Shown in pieces: positions 49,068 through 64,000 of a stretch of 64,000 bases of DNA. Source of the DNA: Glandiceps talaboti (Eukaryota > Hemichordata > Enteropneusta > Spengelidae); the NCBI RefSeq assembly GCF_964340395.1, contig NC_135552.1, forward strand, positions 13,977,194 through 14,041,193. The letters run 5' to 3'. Every line of letters begins with the position of its first letter. Positions within the stretch are counted from its first letter, which is position 1. A program made the position numbers and the translations under genes. Under the pieces are notes generated by a model. The model worked only from the letters and a program-made list of their open reading frames with translations, was not told where the DNA came from and did no database searches.

Positions 49068-49095
49068 AGAAGTCTTATCTCAAATGCAATGTCGT
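48919..49095. repeat. Hairpin with (AC)n/(GT)n arms
   Basis: GACATTGCATTTGAGATAAG and ACTTCTGAC followed by (AC)n on the left is mirrored by (GT)n, GTCAGAAGTCTTATCTC and AAATGCAATGTC on the right. The loop is about 45 bp. The stem is close to perfect. Confidence 0.85.
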
Positions 49096-50689
49096 TAGCT
49101 TTTAGCGACTTTTAGTGACTGATTAATTAGTATTTCTCTCGGGAACAACTTATGGCACTCAAAAATTAGTACTGTTGCAGAGAACGGATCAAAGGTCATG
49201 ACAGATGGAAAGTTTTGTTCACTGACCATCAGGGCCGGCCGTAGCCTGACCAAAATGCCAAGGGGAGGGGGGGGGGGGCAGAACTTTTTCTTGGTGCGAC
49301 CATGCATGAGAAAGGTAGCAAATTTACATAAATTTGTAAACAATGTACATAATATATATTTTATCACACGTATGGCCAGAAAAAGTAAAAAAGCTGGTCA
49401 ATGGGCAATCTAACCCATCACATCGGGGAGGTAGGTTGATTTCATTTTTTCACAATGCTTGACAAGGATAAAAACCAACCATATATAATGATAGCCAAAT
49501 ATTTGAGGTCGAGTTTCGATGCTTGATACTGTCTCTTGATACTATCTCTTGCAATTTGTCTGCATAGCTACAGTTAGGAAATGTACACAACTTTTACGGT
49601 TAAACAAATGTTGTTGCTCCTCTCACCCTCTCTTCTTAAAAAATGTTAAGCCCCGCGAAATGAAACTCAAGCATTACTTTAGCCACCCCTACTGTCACCT
49701 ACACTACAACAGAGATATAAAATTATATGGTACAATGATGCATTAAAATAATAGTGATAGCCAACTATAATAACAGTTCAAACGAGATTACTTTACAAAG
49801 GATGTGGATTTCGCATGCATAAGGAGATGTCTCTAATTAGCTCTAACCTATACAGGGAGCTACTTAGCCAGCCACCTTCCATCTCAAATAAGTAACACAA
49901 TAAAATAATCATTTTCTTTACCCAACTCCCAAAACTTTTATGGCTCTCCTTTATGTCGGAATCCAACTCAGTGGATTCTCCTGTCATTATCATTATAATG
50001 GAAATCGAAGTTTGGATTTTGATATCGAAGGTACAGCTCTGTTTACAAATTCAGGGCCATTCTTTCCATAGCAAATGGTGGCTTCAAAATGAATTGCGGA
50101 ATAACGCTAGTGTCAGTGCACGTGCAGTGACATTACTATATCAAACAACATTTCAACCAAAGACAACGTCGAACACAATTGAAAGTGGATCTTCAACTGT
50201 GTACCTAGTTTAATAGTTTTTCACGGCCACCAAATATTCAAAAAAGAGATCTGCCGTTTTATCAGGAAATGTTTTAATATAAGGAACAAGATGTAAATGA
50301 GATCGAGCGCATCTTCAAAGTCACTGCATGCAGCAGGCGACCTCACGTTGAACGACTTTTTCCGTCTTTTTTTTGTTGAGTTTCACTCTCTGACATTATT
50401 GCGACTTGCTATCTTCAAATGAAGGAGACTTTCAAGACTACTGTTAGTGTTACTCGCGGAAAATGCACAGTGCATGTGCGCACTTCTTGTGTACTTTCCC
50501 ACACAAAGAATTTTTAATTTGCTACACTGCAAAAAGTTACAATTTTTAACTGGACACATTTTTATTCAAAGTTTAAGCCGGCGTACAATAGAGATGTACG
50601 ATACATATTAGCAAGTTAAGGAGTCGGTGTACAGTCACTTTTGACTTCAGTTGCCCCTCCCCCTCCCTGCCCCCCCCCCTCCCCCGCAG
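49096..50689. other. No gene recognised
   Basis: Unique-looking sequence with a poly-G run (about 49267-49278) and a C-rich tract at about 50653-50690. Open frames on both strands show no supported motif. Confidence 0.4.
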
Positions 50690-51201
50690 GCTACGGTACT
50701 GAACATGGCAAGCAAAAGTCCGACAGACTTTGAGTCATAGAAGAATTGAATTCGAGTTCAACGGACTACGAGGCAAGTGGACCTCTAGCAGAGTCACAAG
50801 AAAAAGCAGCATCAACCCAAACGGAAAACAAAATGGAATTCACGCAAGGCAACAGTTCTGTCACAGAAAACAACATGCAAACGCAGATGGACATGTTAGC
50901 ACAACAAAATTCACAGAAAGACAAAAGAGGAAATCAGTTGGGACTTGACAAGTCAAAACAGCAGGCCTCATCATCCTACAACACTATAAAACGTTTAAAA
51001 GATCTGAGAAAAGACGGACGGCTACAGGACTTCGATGTGGAAGAGAACAGTCATTTTTTATCAAACAATTTTGATGCTGGTAGTAGCATTATTGAGTTGG
51101 TTCATGACAGTGCAACCGTTAGACTCGGTAGTACTGGTACCTTTCCATCTAGTCTAGAGGAGATCGTCGGCCAAACCAGGTCAGCTTCAACTTCCAGGTG
51201 A
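50690..51201 (+). other. Possible exon of an unknown Ser/Gln-rich protein (frame broken near its start)
   Basis: A C-rich tract ending CCCGCAG (to about 50690) resembles a splice acceptor. An ATG at 50705 opens MASKSPTDFES then TAG; shifting the frame after DFE gives an open frame from 50734 to 51201 (about 156 codons), rich in Ser, Gln and Asn, with a basic segment (TIKRLKDLRKDGRLQDFDVE) and a more ordered C-terminal part (SSIIELVHDSATVRLGSTG). A donor-like CTTCCAG|GTGAAA overlaps its stop at about 51198. The family is not recognised. It could be one exon with an assembly or real frameshift, or a decayed gene. Confidence 0.3.
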
Positions 51202-52204
51202 AATCACGAACCTTCTACCGAAAATTCTTGCTGGAGAATTCGCCAACATAAATTCTTCGATCAAAATTGAAAAACTTCTTTATTTGTAAAAATATAAATC
51301 TTTTGATAATAAGGGCGAGTTTGCTGCCAGAACGCATGCATTTAATATTCGTATTACATGTAACATATTATCACAACTTACAATGCAAATGAGAAAAGTC
51401 AATGTTGTTACTGTGTTGCAATGTTGGGCAGTGTACTCAGTGGTTGGGTCAATTTTTCCCCAATTTTCCGACATTGATTGGCTTTGTTCTAGACCGTCGA
51501 CCGTTCAAAGTATTCAGGTTACTTGTATTAAAAGGTACGTATATCGAAATATGTATAGATAATTAGTTTCTGTCCAGATCTGATTTTTATATTTCGAGAA
51601 AACAAACGAATTTGAGAGCTATGGAAATTAATTAAATTATTTTCTAAAGCGCCTTTTCTATTCATTAATATTCAAAAGCGCTGTACATACAATAGATTTA
51701 AAAGCATGGTAAAACAATCAAACAAATAGAGCTAAAATACAGCTAAAATTCACCTCATTGTGGCGTGCATCGCGAAATTGTTGAACTGATTGTTACATAA
51801 AGGTTTAAATCTAGTTGTTAAATACTGTTACAGTGCTGAGAGAAAAGACGTTACACCATGTACTGTTGTACACAGCCTTTTTGGAAACAGTGCCACTGCA
51901 TGCGCAACCGTCTCATTTGAGATGGCGATGGCACACATCATACATGCGCGTAATTGAGGACGTGGCAGCTGGTGATTTGGTATTGACACCAATTGATAGG
52001 GTTGCAATAGTTTTTACAGTTTTTTAAATTTAGAAATAGTTTTATGTTTTTGGGGATCATAAAAAAATTCTAAGGCTAAATTGACGTTTTTGCGTACAGT
52101 TGTCTATTTATTCCGATATTGTACGTGATTGAAGCATTTACAGTATATCAACAATGGAGGCCAAAGATCATATTAACTGATCCGTGAAAATTCATTTAAG
52201 CTTA
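51202..52204. other. No gene recognised
   Basis: Unique-looking sequence; the 70-residue frame at 51815-52027 has no motif or splice support. Confidence 0.4.
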
Positions 52205-52380
52205 CGAGAGGCATTCAGTTTGCAGCTGGCTCATCATGTGGTCGCAAACGCCAGTAAAATGAGTGCTGGACTACGGTCCGGACTTGTTTCAAAATTGTTT
52301 ATGTAGTTCTTGATATTTCCTGAATAATATCCTGTGAACTTAAAATTTGTGTCAAATCCAAATTATATAATATATATATG
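52205..52380. repeat. GTCGCAAACGCCAGT repeat, third unit
   Basis: Matches 45605-45770 closely from TGTGGTCGCAAACGCCAGTA to the ATTATATAATAT end, where it merges into a (TA)n run. Confidence 0.7.
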
Positions 52381-52410
52381 TATAATATAATATTATACAA
52401 TAACATGCCG

Positions 52411-52570
<160 letters not shown>

Positions 52571-52589
52571 AAAATGAAAGAAGACGAGT

Positions 52590-53100
52590 ATGATATTACA
52601 TTGTGCCAAATTCCAATATTCTGGTGACTTGTTGTGAATGGTGGAATTATTAGAAAATGTAAGTCGTAATTCATGTATTAAACTTACCTCTGAATGATTT
52701 CCGTATACAGTTTTCTATGTTACATAAAATAACAGATATAGTCCTTTCAAAACTAACTAGAAAAAGAGGGAAAGGCGTCGAAGTACTTGTAGTTTTACTG
52801 AACGATTGCGTGACTTATCAAAATAACAAATGAGCGACAGTGTTACCTGTTGACCCAATCTATGTTGCATCGGTTTTCTACTGATTAGCATATACTATGA
52901 CGTCACAGGCCAAAGTTTAAAGCACATACCACAGTCAGTCGCAAGGGAACCAGAACCAGTACCGAAGTACTCCCACGCTTTGACACATAATTAACTGAGT
53001 ATACAAAAGACGTTTAATAAGAGAACATATGGTTATATATGTTTATTCATTAATTTCATTTCTCTGAAGGTTGCACATTTATATTCACACTTATGACTTA
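52590..53100. repeat. Dispersed repeat with a full CRE (copy 3, truncated)
   Basis: Begins inside the family (CAAATTCCAATATTCTGGTG) and continues to TTTATTCATTAATTTCATTT. TGACGTCA is at 52898-52905. Confidence 0.75.
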
Positions 53101-53224
53101 CAAACCCGATACTAGGGATTGGACGGGGCGACTCCAATATATTCGTATTGTGATAAGCATTTACAACTTCTTTTGATTACTACTATCAGAAATCTGAATG
53201 TTTCCTTGATTTAACTTCGCGGAA

Positions 53225-53394
53225 AAGACATTGCATTTATATTTGAGATAAGACTTCTGACACACACACACACACACACACACAGAAACACAGACACAGA
53301 CACACATATATATAAATATAATATTGGGTTTTAGCACAACTGAACTGAGAATGAGTGTGTGCGTGTGTGTGTGCGTGTGTGTGCGCGTGTGTGC
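53225..53394. repeat. (AC)n ... (GT)n segment, open relative of the 48.9-kb hairpin
   Basis: Left part matches the hairpin at 48919-49095 (GAGATAAGACTTCTGACAC). The right part is an interrupted GT/GC run that continues into the modular repeat, so the mirrored arm is missing. Confidence 0.7.
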
Positions 53395-54340
53395 GTAAAC
53401 GACAGTCACTTAAAGTCAAAAACCGCCAGACCAATTTAATTGCCTTGGTATTTCGTGGGGACAGGGCGTGTTGATGGGAAATTGTACATATGAAAAAGTG
53501 CGTTTTGGGCAAAAAATGTGATTTTTGGTAAAAAAACTTAAACTCCTAAACAACTGGGCAGATTGGCCTGAAATGTGATGGGAGGATTTTTAGGGGTGTT
53601 TAGTTTAAGAATTGTTCATGACCTGATGATCCCATCGGTGATATAAAAATTAGGGATAAAATATGTCTTTTTGTTCAAAGTCTACAAAATTACTGAGCAG
53701 ATTGGGCTGAGATTTGGTGGGAACGTTTTAAGGGGTGTTTGGATTAAGGTGCATTCTTGATATGATAGTCTCATCAGTGATATGCAAATTAGGGCTAAAA
53801 TGTGTCATTTTGGTCAAAAATCTGTAATTCAAAACTACTAGAATTTAATGGGGATGCCTATAGGGATGTGTACATGAAAATGTAGTCACAATATGATAAT
53901 CAATATGCCGCAATATGCAAATTAGGCCTACATTTTTGTCAAAAACTTGTATCTTGAAAACTACATGGTGAATGGGACTGAAACTTGTTAGAGATGTTTC
54001 TGGATTTCTATAGGTGTTATCTGCAATTTTTGTTTTTAAACATTTTGGCACAACTTGCCCTAGCAACCATGGCTACCCCCTTAGCAACAGTGAAGTGATA
54101 ATGCATATTACAGGGATAAGGAGATAGGTAGGTAAGTGAATAAAGAATCAATAAATGTATGTTAATATGCCTAGCTACAAGACCACGCCCACAGCAACAT
54201 CCACGTGATGGTTTATATTGCAAAGATGAAACTGGGAAGGGTAGGCCACTGAATAAAGTTTACGAAAATGTATGCAAATATGCCTAGCAACAAGACCACT
54301 CCCATAGCAACAGCCAAATACACTTGTTCTACAATGCCAT
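53395..54340. repeat. Modular tandem repeat, unit 2 copy
   Basis: Collinear with 25845-26790, with the same order of modules. Marks the left part of the second duplication block. Confidence 0.75.
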
Positions 54341-54349
54341 TGGTGCTAT

Positions 54350-54640
54350 TGTTATATAGCGCTTTCCCACTTTGTGCTCAAAGCGTTATTACAATACCCC
54401 TGGGCACAGGTCTATAGCGGCACAATGGCCCTTTATACTTCCTGAACTCCCTTTGCAGCCTTTATAAGCGCATAGATTAAATCATTAATTGCAACCTCTA
54501 TCCTACCATGTCCCCAATTATACAGCTGGGTTGACTGAGGCACAGTCGTGGTTCAAATCTTGCCCAAGGACGTCAACGACACAGAAACAAATGGCAGCGA
54601 TTCAAGCCGGCCTCTCTAACCACTCGCCCATCATGACTCC
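54350..54640 (-). mobile_element. SINE with L2-like tail, unit 2 copy
   Basis: Counterpart of 26812-27090, with the same missing B-box segment, so the insertion predates the duplication. Confidence 0.7.
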
Positions 54641-54801
54641 AGTGTATGATATATCTGTCAATCTTGTACCTTAAAAAAGTTTCTTCTTCTAATTTTAGTT
54701 TAAAGCAATATTGAACCCCATGTACAATTTAGTTTTTGAAAATGGCGCTTACACGGGAAAAAAGCAAAATGAATTCGCATTAAGCAGTCTTTGATATGTA
54801 T

Positions 54802-57727
<2,926 letters not shown>

Positions 57728-57841
57728 GGTGCCTGTAAGATTATAGCAAATGAAACGAGAATGATAAATTATTCTGTATTTTGATGATACATTTATAGGG
57801 TATTTGAACGCAATACACCGTCAAAATGTCTTTCAAACAAG

Positions 57842-58970
57842 ATACAATATGTGCATAGACAGTGATGAAGCGAAAGCAATAAAATAAACAAAAACAATCA
57901 AACAAAAACAAATTAATACATAAAATAATATAAAATGAATGAATGAATGAGAGTGAATGAATGAATGAATGAATGAATGAATGAATAAACAAAAACATAC
58001 ATACATACATACATACATACATACATACATACATACATACATGCATGCATGCATACATGCATACATACATACATACATACATACATACATACATACATAC
58101 ATACATACATACATACATGCATGCATGCATGCATGCATACATACATACATACATACATACATACATACATACATACACACACACATACATACATGCGGAA
58201 TAGGCTAAACCATGTTATACGTTCTATCATAGGCGTAGGAGGAACAGTATTTCAGAATCTGCAGTTTTCTTTATATTTTCGATTTTTACTTGTTTTTAAG
58301 ATTTTTACTTCTTTTTAAGATGATAAAGACGACAATATAAATGACTCCTGTATTTCCACTACTTTAGTTCTTTTCTTTATAGTACCGTGAGAAAAAAGAA
58401 GAAGTAAAAATCGGAAAAAAAAACCATATATATAATGCAGTCTCTGCGTTTTGCAGAATGGTCACCATTGGTTTGGATCAGCCATAGAAAATCTTTGATA
58501 CTACAGGGCAGTGAACCATGACTTCTCGACCTCGTCTAGATTTGCCCCGGATATTTACCCACCTTAGAATATCGCGCAAGGTTCATTCTGTAAGTAAATC
58601 TTACTTTTGTTCTTATTATTGAACAACTACATATGCACCATAGTACTCTCTGTTGTGAAGGAGTTGAGATCTTGACATTACGTTGTTATTTGAATAGCTG
58701 AAGGTGACCATATGTATACAGTACAGTGTGGCACCTTGTACAATGTAAGTGCACTTTTTAGTGTGGAATTTTCACTACATCGTGGGTGACACCTTCTTTT
58801 GAACATGTTCGATCTCAAAAAACCCTAAATCACATGAAAGCATTGTGAACCAATGGTTTATAAATTCATGGTATTAGAGAGCTAGCTACGCTTCAGAGGT
58901 TTTGTTTCAATTCGTTGTGTTTATAGAATCTCTACTGCCCATGTGCGCTTCTCTAAATGTACACAAACAG
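57842..58970. other. Insertion specific to unit 2, with (GAAT)n and (CATA)n
   Basis: Unit 1 reads TTTCAAACAAGTCATAAAATG at 29031; unit 2 has about 1.13 kb between CAAACAAG and TCATAAAATG. The insert holds GAAT units (about 57935-57985) and CATAC/CATGC units (about 57996-58190), then unremarkable sequence. CAAACAAG at the left and CAAACAG at the right edge may be a target duplication. No gene. Confidence 0.6.
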
Positions 58971-60494
58971 TCATAAAATGTTAACACAAATCTGGGTCAG
59001 AACGACACTAAGAGGCCAATGTTATAAAAGTTTGTGTGCACCATTTGTAAGTATTCAAATAGTGAATGTGATAGTTATTCACTCCCTGGTCACATAACAA
59101 GCACAGACACCCCCTCCCCCAACACACACACACAAACACTGACACTTGCATATACACTATATTTATAAAAAACAGCAAATGTCAGACGGCAATTTACTGT
59201 ATGTCAGACAGCAATAATTTACTGTCTGACATGTAGCATAAACGAGGTGCCATAACCCAAGCCAGGAGAACACCAAACAACAATAACATCTTGCAAAATA
59301 AAGAAAACGCCTTCAGGGTCTATCGGGTTTATCTAATCAGCCTGTTTTGTTCGAATGTCTAGCTACCCCAGCTGTCTAGAGTAAAGTAAAATGATTGAGA
59401 ACAGTATAGGTCGACATGGAAACCATACAAATGGGCGATACTTCGAAGTGAAAACAATAAACTTTACTTTACAACCTGTGCAAACAAAATTCACTTTTTT
59501 CATACTTATTACAAAATAGATGTTTGAAAGATCACTGTGTCGGAAGTTATAATAAGGTTGTAGAAATTTCACGAACACTTACCGAACTGTCGAAAGTAAA
59601 ACAGTTCCAAGTTTCTGTTTTGTAAGGGCAAATATCAATGCCGTGAAGGTGGGCAATGTCAGCAATCATCCGGTAGAGTCATACAGTTCATTGCGCATGC
59701 ACAAAGGGTGGTTTGTAAGATTAGAAATCAGCCAATGAAAACGTCATGTCAACAAGTTATTACTCGTACGAATAGCATTCAAGAGATCTTTCCATTCTCA
59801 CTCTCAGCTCAGACCCACTATTGTGGTCTGATAGTTTAAGTTTGCACTAGGTGCATTCTGTGCCATTTTCTTGTCGTCAGCAACCTTTAGATATATTCTG
59901 TTGTACGTGTTCACCTACTTACAAAAGACAATATCTCTATTAGTGGTCGATTTTATCCGTCAGTAGTGCACAGGGCTTCGACACTGGTCGATAAATTTGT
60001 TTAGTATTTTGTTTATTTTAGTTTTTGGGCAATGGAATTTTGGAAAGCAAAGTAGGGAACTTTGCATCTTTTGAAACACTAGCTCTCAGCTTTGTTTATA
60101 CAAGGATTCAGGTGATTTAGGAGCGTTTATGTTTATTTCCCAGAATGCCTCACCCGAGTACTGTACAGCAGGTCTCTGCTAGGCCGATAAACTAATTGTT
60201 AAATTCAATTTTTTAAATAGAGGTTGCGGATGAAGGGTTTGTGTGAACAACTTTTGAAATGGAGCCAAGATAAAATCAACCTCGCCTTTGTTCTTCTTAA
60301 AGACGCACACAGCAGTAAAACAGAGATAGAAATAACTATATATTTACAAATATTTCATTTCGAAAGCTTCCAGAATCTAACGTACAAGGTTTGAGGGTCA
60401 AACGAGGCTGAAGGGAGTCCAATTTGATGAGATGCATATACCATTTACTTTAACGTGTGTTACCTTTACTATATGCCACAAGAGAAACAATTCT
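58971..60494. other. Duplicated noncoding flank of the P450 (unit 2)
   Basis: Collinear with 29042-30524. No open frame is conserved between the copies. Confidence 0.55.
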
Positions 60495-60680
60495 TCTTAG
60501 AAGACACAGCTCTCAAATACTTTACTTCTATGTAACTGAATGCAATGGGGACATGATTTAAAAGAAATTGGTGGCAACAAATAAATACTACAAAGTGTCT
60601 GTGATAATGCAGGAAACTGCTGAGATAGTGATTAATTGAACCTGGAGATCCATGTGAAGGCCAAAGGTCAATGTCTCAAA
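60495..60680. repeat. Diverged dispersed repeat (CTCAAATACTTTACTTCTA family), unit 2
   Basis: Counterpart of 30525-30690. Confidence 0.65.
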
Positions 60681-60689
60681 AGAAAGTAT

Positions 60690-61814
60690 AAACCTGGTTA
60701 ATATGGGGGTAGACACGCGAATGTAGTCTGGTTATGTGGTACGTCATGATTGTTGACTACAAATATGACTGCCATTGAGTAAAATGTTATATTAGCACCA
60801 AAAATAATGAATTTGTATATTTATCTGCTTCTGTATTCTCTATATACATGATCTAAAAGGTGTTAGCCACACATAATTGCTGCAACGTGTCTACAATATG
60901 TAAGTAATAGCTTAATTTGGATGGTTCGTGAAATGCTATTTATCGTCATGGGATTGATTTGCAACCAATCTTCAAGTTATTGTTCATTTATTTCCATTTT
61001 TACCTCCAGTAAGGGGGGGGGGGGGTTGTGTGTGTGTCTGTGGACACGATATCGAAAAAAAACCCGCAAATGAAACTTGTCACATATCTTCCATATGGTA
61101 ATGAATAGATTTTGGTAAACATCCAAGAATATTAATTAGTCATGTGCATATATAGTACTGTTATTACGTACAACTTGGTGTGAAACGACTTCATACATCA
61201 CACTTTTTCCAAATGAGGTATGTACCATTTAAATTCAATTGTTTAATATTTACTTCAAACTTTTCTGGGTTATAGATACATGTACATTGACAATGGTCAC
61301 AATAAGGAATCTATTTACAGCTCAAGTTTCACCTACGTGAACCTCAAACATGCAATCAAAAAGAAGAAAGTGGAATCTCAGTGTGATCTAGATCAAAAAT
61401 CAAAGTATTAGTTTTTTTCTTTTCTAATCACACAAAGTGTATATGGGATGATCGCACACTGTCACACAAATTCACTAAGTGAACTTCATTTGTTTTGGGG
61501 TGCGGGTTGGAGTGGGAGTTCTGGTATCAATGCCATTGTTGAACTTCATTTTCGCACTTATAACCAAATTTCGAAAACTTTCACATCTCCAATGATAAAA
61601 GTTCTGTATTTACTAGTGAGATGTTGATGAGTTGATAAACAAATACTTCTAATGTGAGATATGAAGAGTTCACATCATTATCACCATGCATATCATCATG
61701 CACATGCACATGCACATTATTATTATTATCATCATCATCATCATCCTTATCTTCGCCATCTACAAGTTTTCTGTTTTTATCAAGGCAATGTTGAACCTTA
61801 TATCTTCTGCAGGT
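60690..61814. other. Unit 2 sequence largely absent from unit 1; no gene recognised
   Basis: Two stretches (about 60690-60865 and from 60950 on) have no counterpart in unit 1. It contains a poly-G run (about 61013-61024) and a short (CAT)n/(ATT)n patch (about 61685-61745). Confidence 0.5.
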
Positions 61815-63060
61815 TTACATTACTGTAGTTGGCATACAGCTGCTCCCACCACTTTGATCAGATTGATCCCGATGGCAAATTGCATTCTTTGCATTTACAG
61901 ACAATTTAAGTTTCTCAGACTTTTCAATTTCACGATCACCTTTAATATCATCTTCATAAGGGGAACTGCTATCAGAATCACCTCCTTTAGAACTACTCCC
62001 ATTCAAACATTCACTATATGCTACCAGTCCCCTCTCACAGCCTCTGCCATGAACTGATTCTGGTGTAGCCCCTCTTGAGGCAGACACTATTTGCTCATCT
62101 TTCACGACTGTGGGTATGTCTGATGAAGCTTGTGGCATTGCATCTTTGTAACTAGCTGATACTTCTACTACATCTGGTGATGAGATGTTTTGCGGAGTTG
62201 TGTATTTGATGGCCTCATTAACAAACCCACTGCTCAATATCATGCAATTCATTGAGTTTTGCAAGATACTCTGGTGTATTCCCCTCACTATCTTCAGTGT
62301 TTGGATCAGCCCCATAATCTTCAACTAGTGTTGTAACAGCGCTAAGCTTTCCTTACAAAACTGCTGAGTGTACTGGTGTTTGTTGTCGATCATCCCCTAC
62401 GTGACTGGGGCCCCTCCCTCCCTGACTAGCACTTTTATGGCTTCAATGTCTAAATCTCCTTCCGCATATTCCTTCTTAATGGACTGAAACACTCGTGGTT
62501 CTGGATTAGAACCCAATCCGGATTTCAACACTTTGCCAAAGTCAGCCACATCGAGGGGAGTTTTACTCTTCCACGAATTGAAGAAGAGAGTTCGTTTGCT
62601 GACATATCTACACTGATAAAGTGCCAAACTTCTGTTTTGTTTCCCTTTTACAAGTCACACCGAATCACTGCAATCTAATACACAGTCGGCATTTGCTATC
62701 TCTACTCTGTGATGTCTAGAAGCATGGTTCATCAGTAGAACTTTGATGATGTCAACATGACTAGACTCTGCAGCGTAATGTATTGCCAGCCAGTACTTCC
62801 CATCCCTGGTTTGGATGTCTGCATTATTTTGTAGCAGAACTTTGAGATTTTCGACTCTGTGCGATTTTACAGCTACATGTATAGGTGTGTATACCCTTTA
62901 GCATTTGTAGCATTGATGTAGGCCCTTCATCTACGAGTAATTGGACCAATTGGGACCCCTTATTTAGCTTCACTCCAATATGTAGTACAGTATTGAGTTT
63001 TTGATCCTGATGGTGTATTAATTCCCTAACCTCTGACCTTGACAGCAAGTACGAGAGTTC
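61815..63060 (-). pseudogene. Ankyrin-repeat gene remnant, copy 2 with C-terminal region
   Basis: From 63060 downward the minus strand reads SRSEVRELIHHQDQKLNTVL and LNKGSQLVQLLVDEG, then frameshifts (a 2-nt insertion near 62890) through the next repeat, and recovers VDIIKVLLMNHAS near 62740. Farther on are DLDIEAIKVLVREGG (about 62410-62450), QQTPVHSAVL, an in-frame stop, and GKLSAVTTLVEDYGADPNTE and GNTPEYLAKLN (about 62250-62380). These are two more ankyrin-like repeats. After another frame change an open tail follows to 61815: Ser-rich and acidic (GDSDSSSPYEDDIKGDREIE), without a known domain. About 780 bp present in unit 1 (31251-32033), which encode earlier repeats, are deleted here. 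Identity unknown. Confidence 0.65.
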
Positions 63061-63598
63061 ACTGTGACCTTGTGTCACGTCAAAACCTTGCGAATATTAG
63101 AAAGTTGCATTTCTGTCATCCGTAACACTATCACCTCCTCCCAAAGTCTGATGTTCCCGTCAGACATTAACATATGCAAATTAATTCGTCTTTCATTAAT
63201 GAAATTCTTTAATGATCTTGTAAATCGATAGAAAATGAGAAAAGTGCAAGGTAAGAAATTAAACCTGGAATATTTATGACGTGTGCTTATTTCTTGATCA
63301 AAAGTCTGATTATAAGATAGTTAATTTACTTTCAAAGATTGGAATTGCAGCGATTATCTATTTAACATTGACGATAATTCGCATGGTTATTCAATAGTTA
63401 TCGAGTCCTCTATCATACAATGTCTGGCCAGACTATTCATTCACTCACACAGTCACGCCTATGTTTTTCCCAGATAAAAATAAACCCCTTTGAATTTAAT
63501 TTCGACTTGCAAAATCAATCATACAGGTACTCTTCAATGACAACTCAAAATCCTGAAATACATTGATAATTTCATTAAACAAGTGATATCATTTTTAA

Positions 63599-63632
<34 letters not shown>

Positions 63633-63641
63633 AACAACAAT

Positions 63642-63675
<34 letters not shown>

Positions 63676-64000
63676 TTACGATTGAGAAAAAGTTGAACTA
63701 CTAGTGTTACTCAGCTTGAACTTGGTGTTTGTTGGTATTGTCCAGAATTCAAGAGTAAACGTCCTTACTAATAAGCTATATCTTATATAGGACGCAATCT
63801 AAGGAGAACAGAACTCAAAACAGAGACACAGCAATTACTTTTGGGTTGAATGACATATACGATTTTCCAGCATAAGAGTGATACAATCGAACTCCCTATT
63901 AATTCACTTGTAGCCGGGAATCAATGTTTCATAGAATGTGTTTGTCTCCGTGAAGTCCTGTCTCTCGTTCAAGGCCTTCTTGCAATCTGAAAAGTATTTC
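63061..64000. other. Duplicated sequence, end of window
   Basis: Matches 32041-32935 in unit 1, with small indels. No gene recognised. Confidence 0.55.
63598..63676. repeat. (AAC)n microsatellite
   Basis: About 78 bp of ACA triplets with some ATA. The unit 1 counterpart (about 32533-32553) is only a short A-rich/AAC seed, so the expansion came after the duplication. Confidence 0.9.

Noticed and set aside
57741-58318. Frames of Met-Tyr-Val-Cys or Thr-Tyr-Ile-His repeats
   Set aside because: Translation of (CATA)n; no coding evidence.

Overview
The window is animal nuclear DNA, AT-rich, with spliced genes, long microsatellites and many retroelement and transposon relics. A four-domain GT31 glycosyltransferase, a CYP2-clan P450 with GT-AG introns, tRNA-derived SINEs with an L2-like tail, LINEs and a Penelope GIY-YIG relic suggest a marine invertebrate, possibly a hemichordate or cephalochordate. 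That placement is inference; no marker gene fixes the species.

Layout. 1-13 kb is almost gene-free: a diverged palindrome, two copies of a hAT-like MITE with 5-bp target duplications, a SINE whose head has become a 60-bp tandem array, a LINE 3' end, and minisatellites. At 13.1-13.24 kb lies a first coding exon on the minus strand (signal peptide plus splice donor) in CpG-rich DNA. 14.6-18 kb is microsatellite and a modular tandem repeat.

From 18 kb on, the window is dominated by a tandem segmental duplication. Unit 1 holds a GT31 gene (18.1-21.8 kb), a P450 (27.25-28.9 kb) and an ankyrin-repeat remnant (30.9-31.5 kb). Unit 2 repeats the order: GT31 (34.8-38.4 kb), P450 (54.8-57.7 kb), ankyrin (61.8-63.1 kb). 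All lie on the minus strand. Unit 2 is longer mainly because of two LINEs (40.2-45.2 kb) and other repeats between GT31 and P450. The window ends inside the second unit.

Each GT31 copy predicts a type II membrane protein with four GT31-like domains in one exon. The two central domains keep the VDDDVF motif and the outer two have lost it. Both copies carry lesions: copy 1 has a 4-nt frameshift after the membrane anchor; copy 2 is intact at the N-terminus but ends early in domain 4. The P450 pair is also damaged: copy 1 lost the second exon and part of the third, while copy 2 has all four exons and splice sites but a 4-nt deletion in exon 1. The ankyrin pair shows different deletions in each copy. 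So the duplicates decayed independently.

Between GT31 and P450 in unit 1 (22.05-26.09 kb) is a nested palindrome with arms of about 0.7 kb. It encloses a Penelope GIY-YIG endonuclease fragment and a small complete ORF whose 3' region lies in one arm. No CRISPR array, operon or bacterial system is present, and I saw no viral gene.
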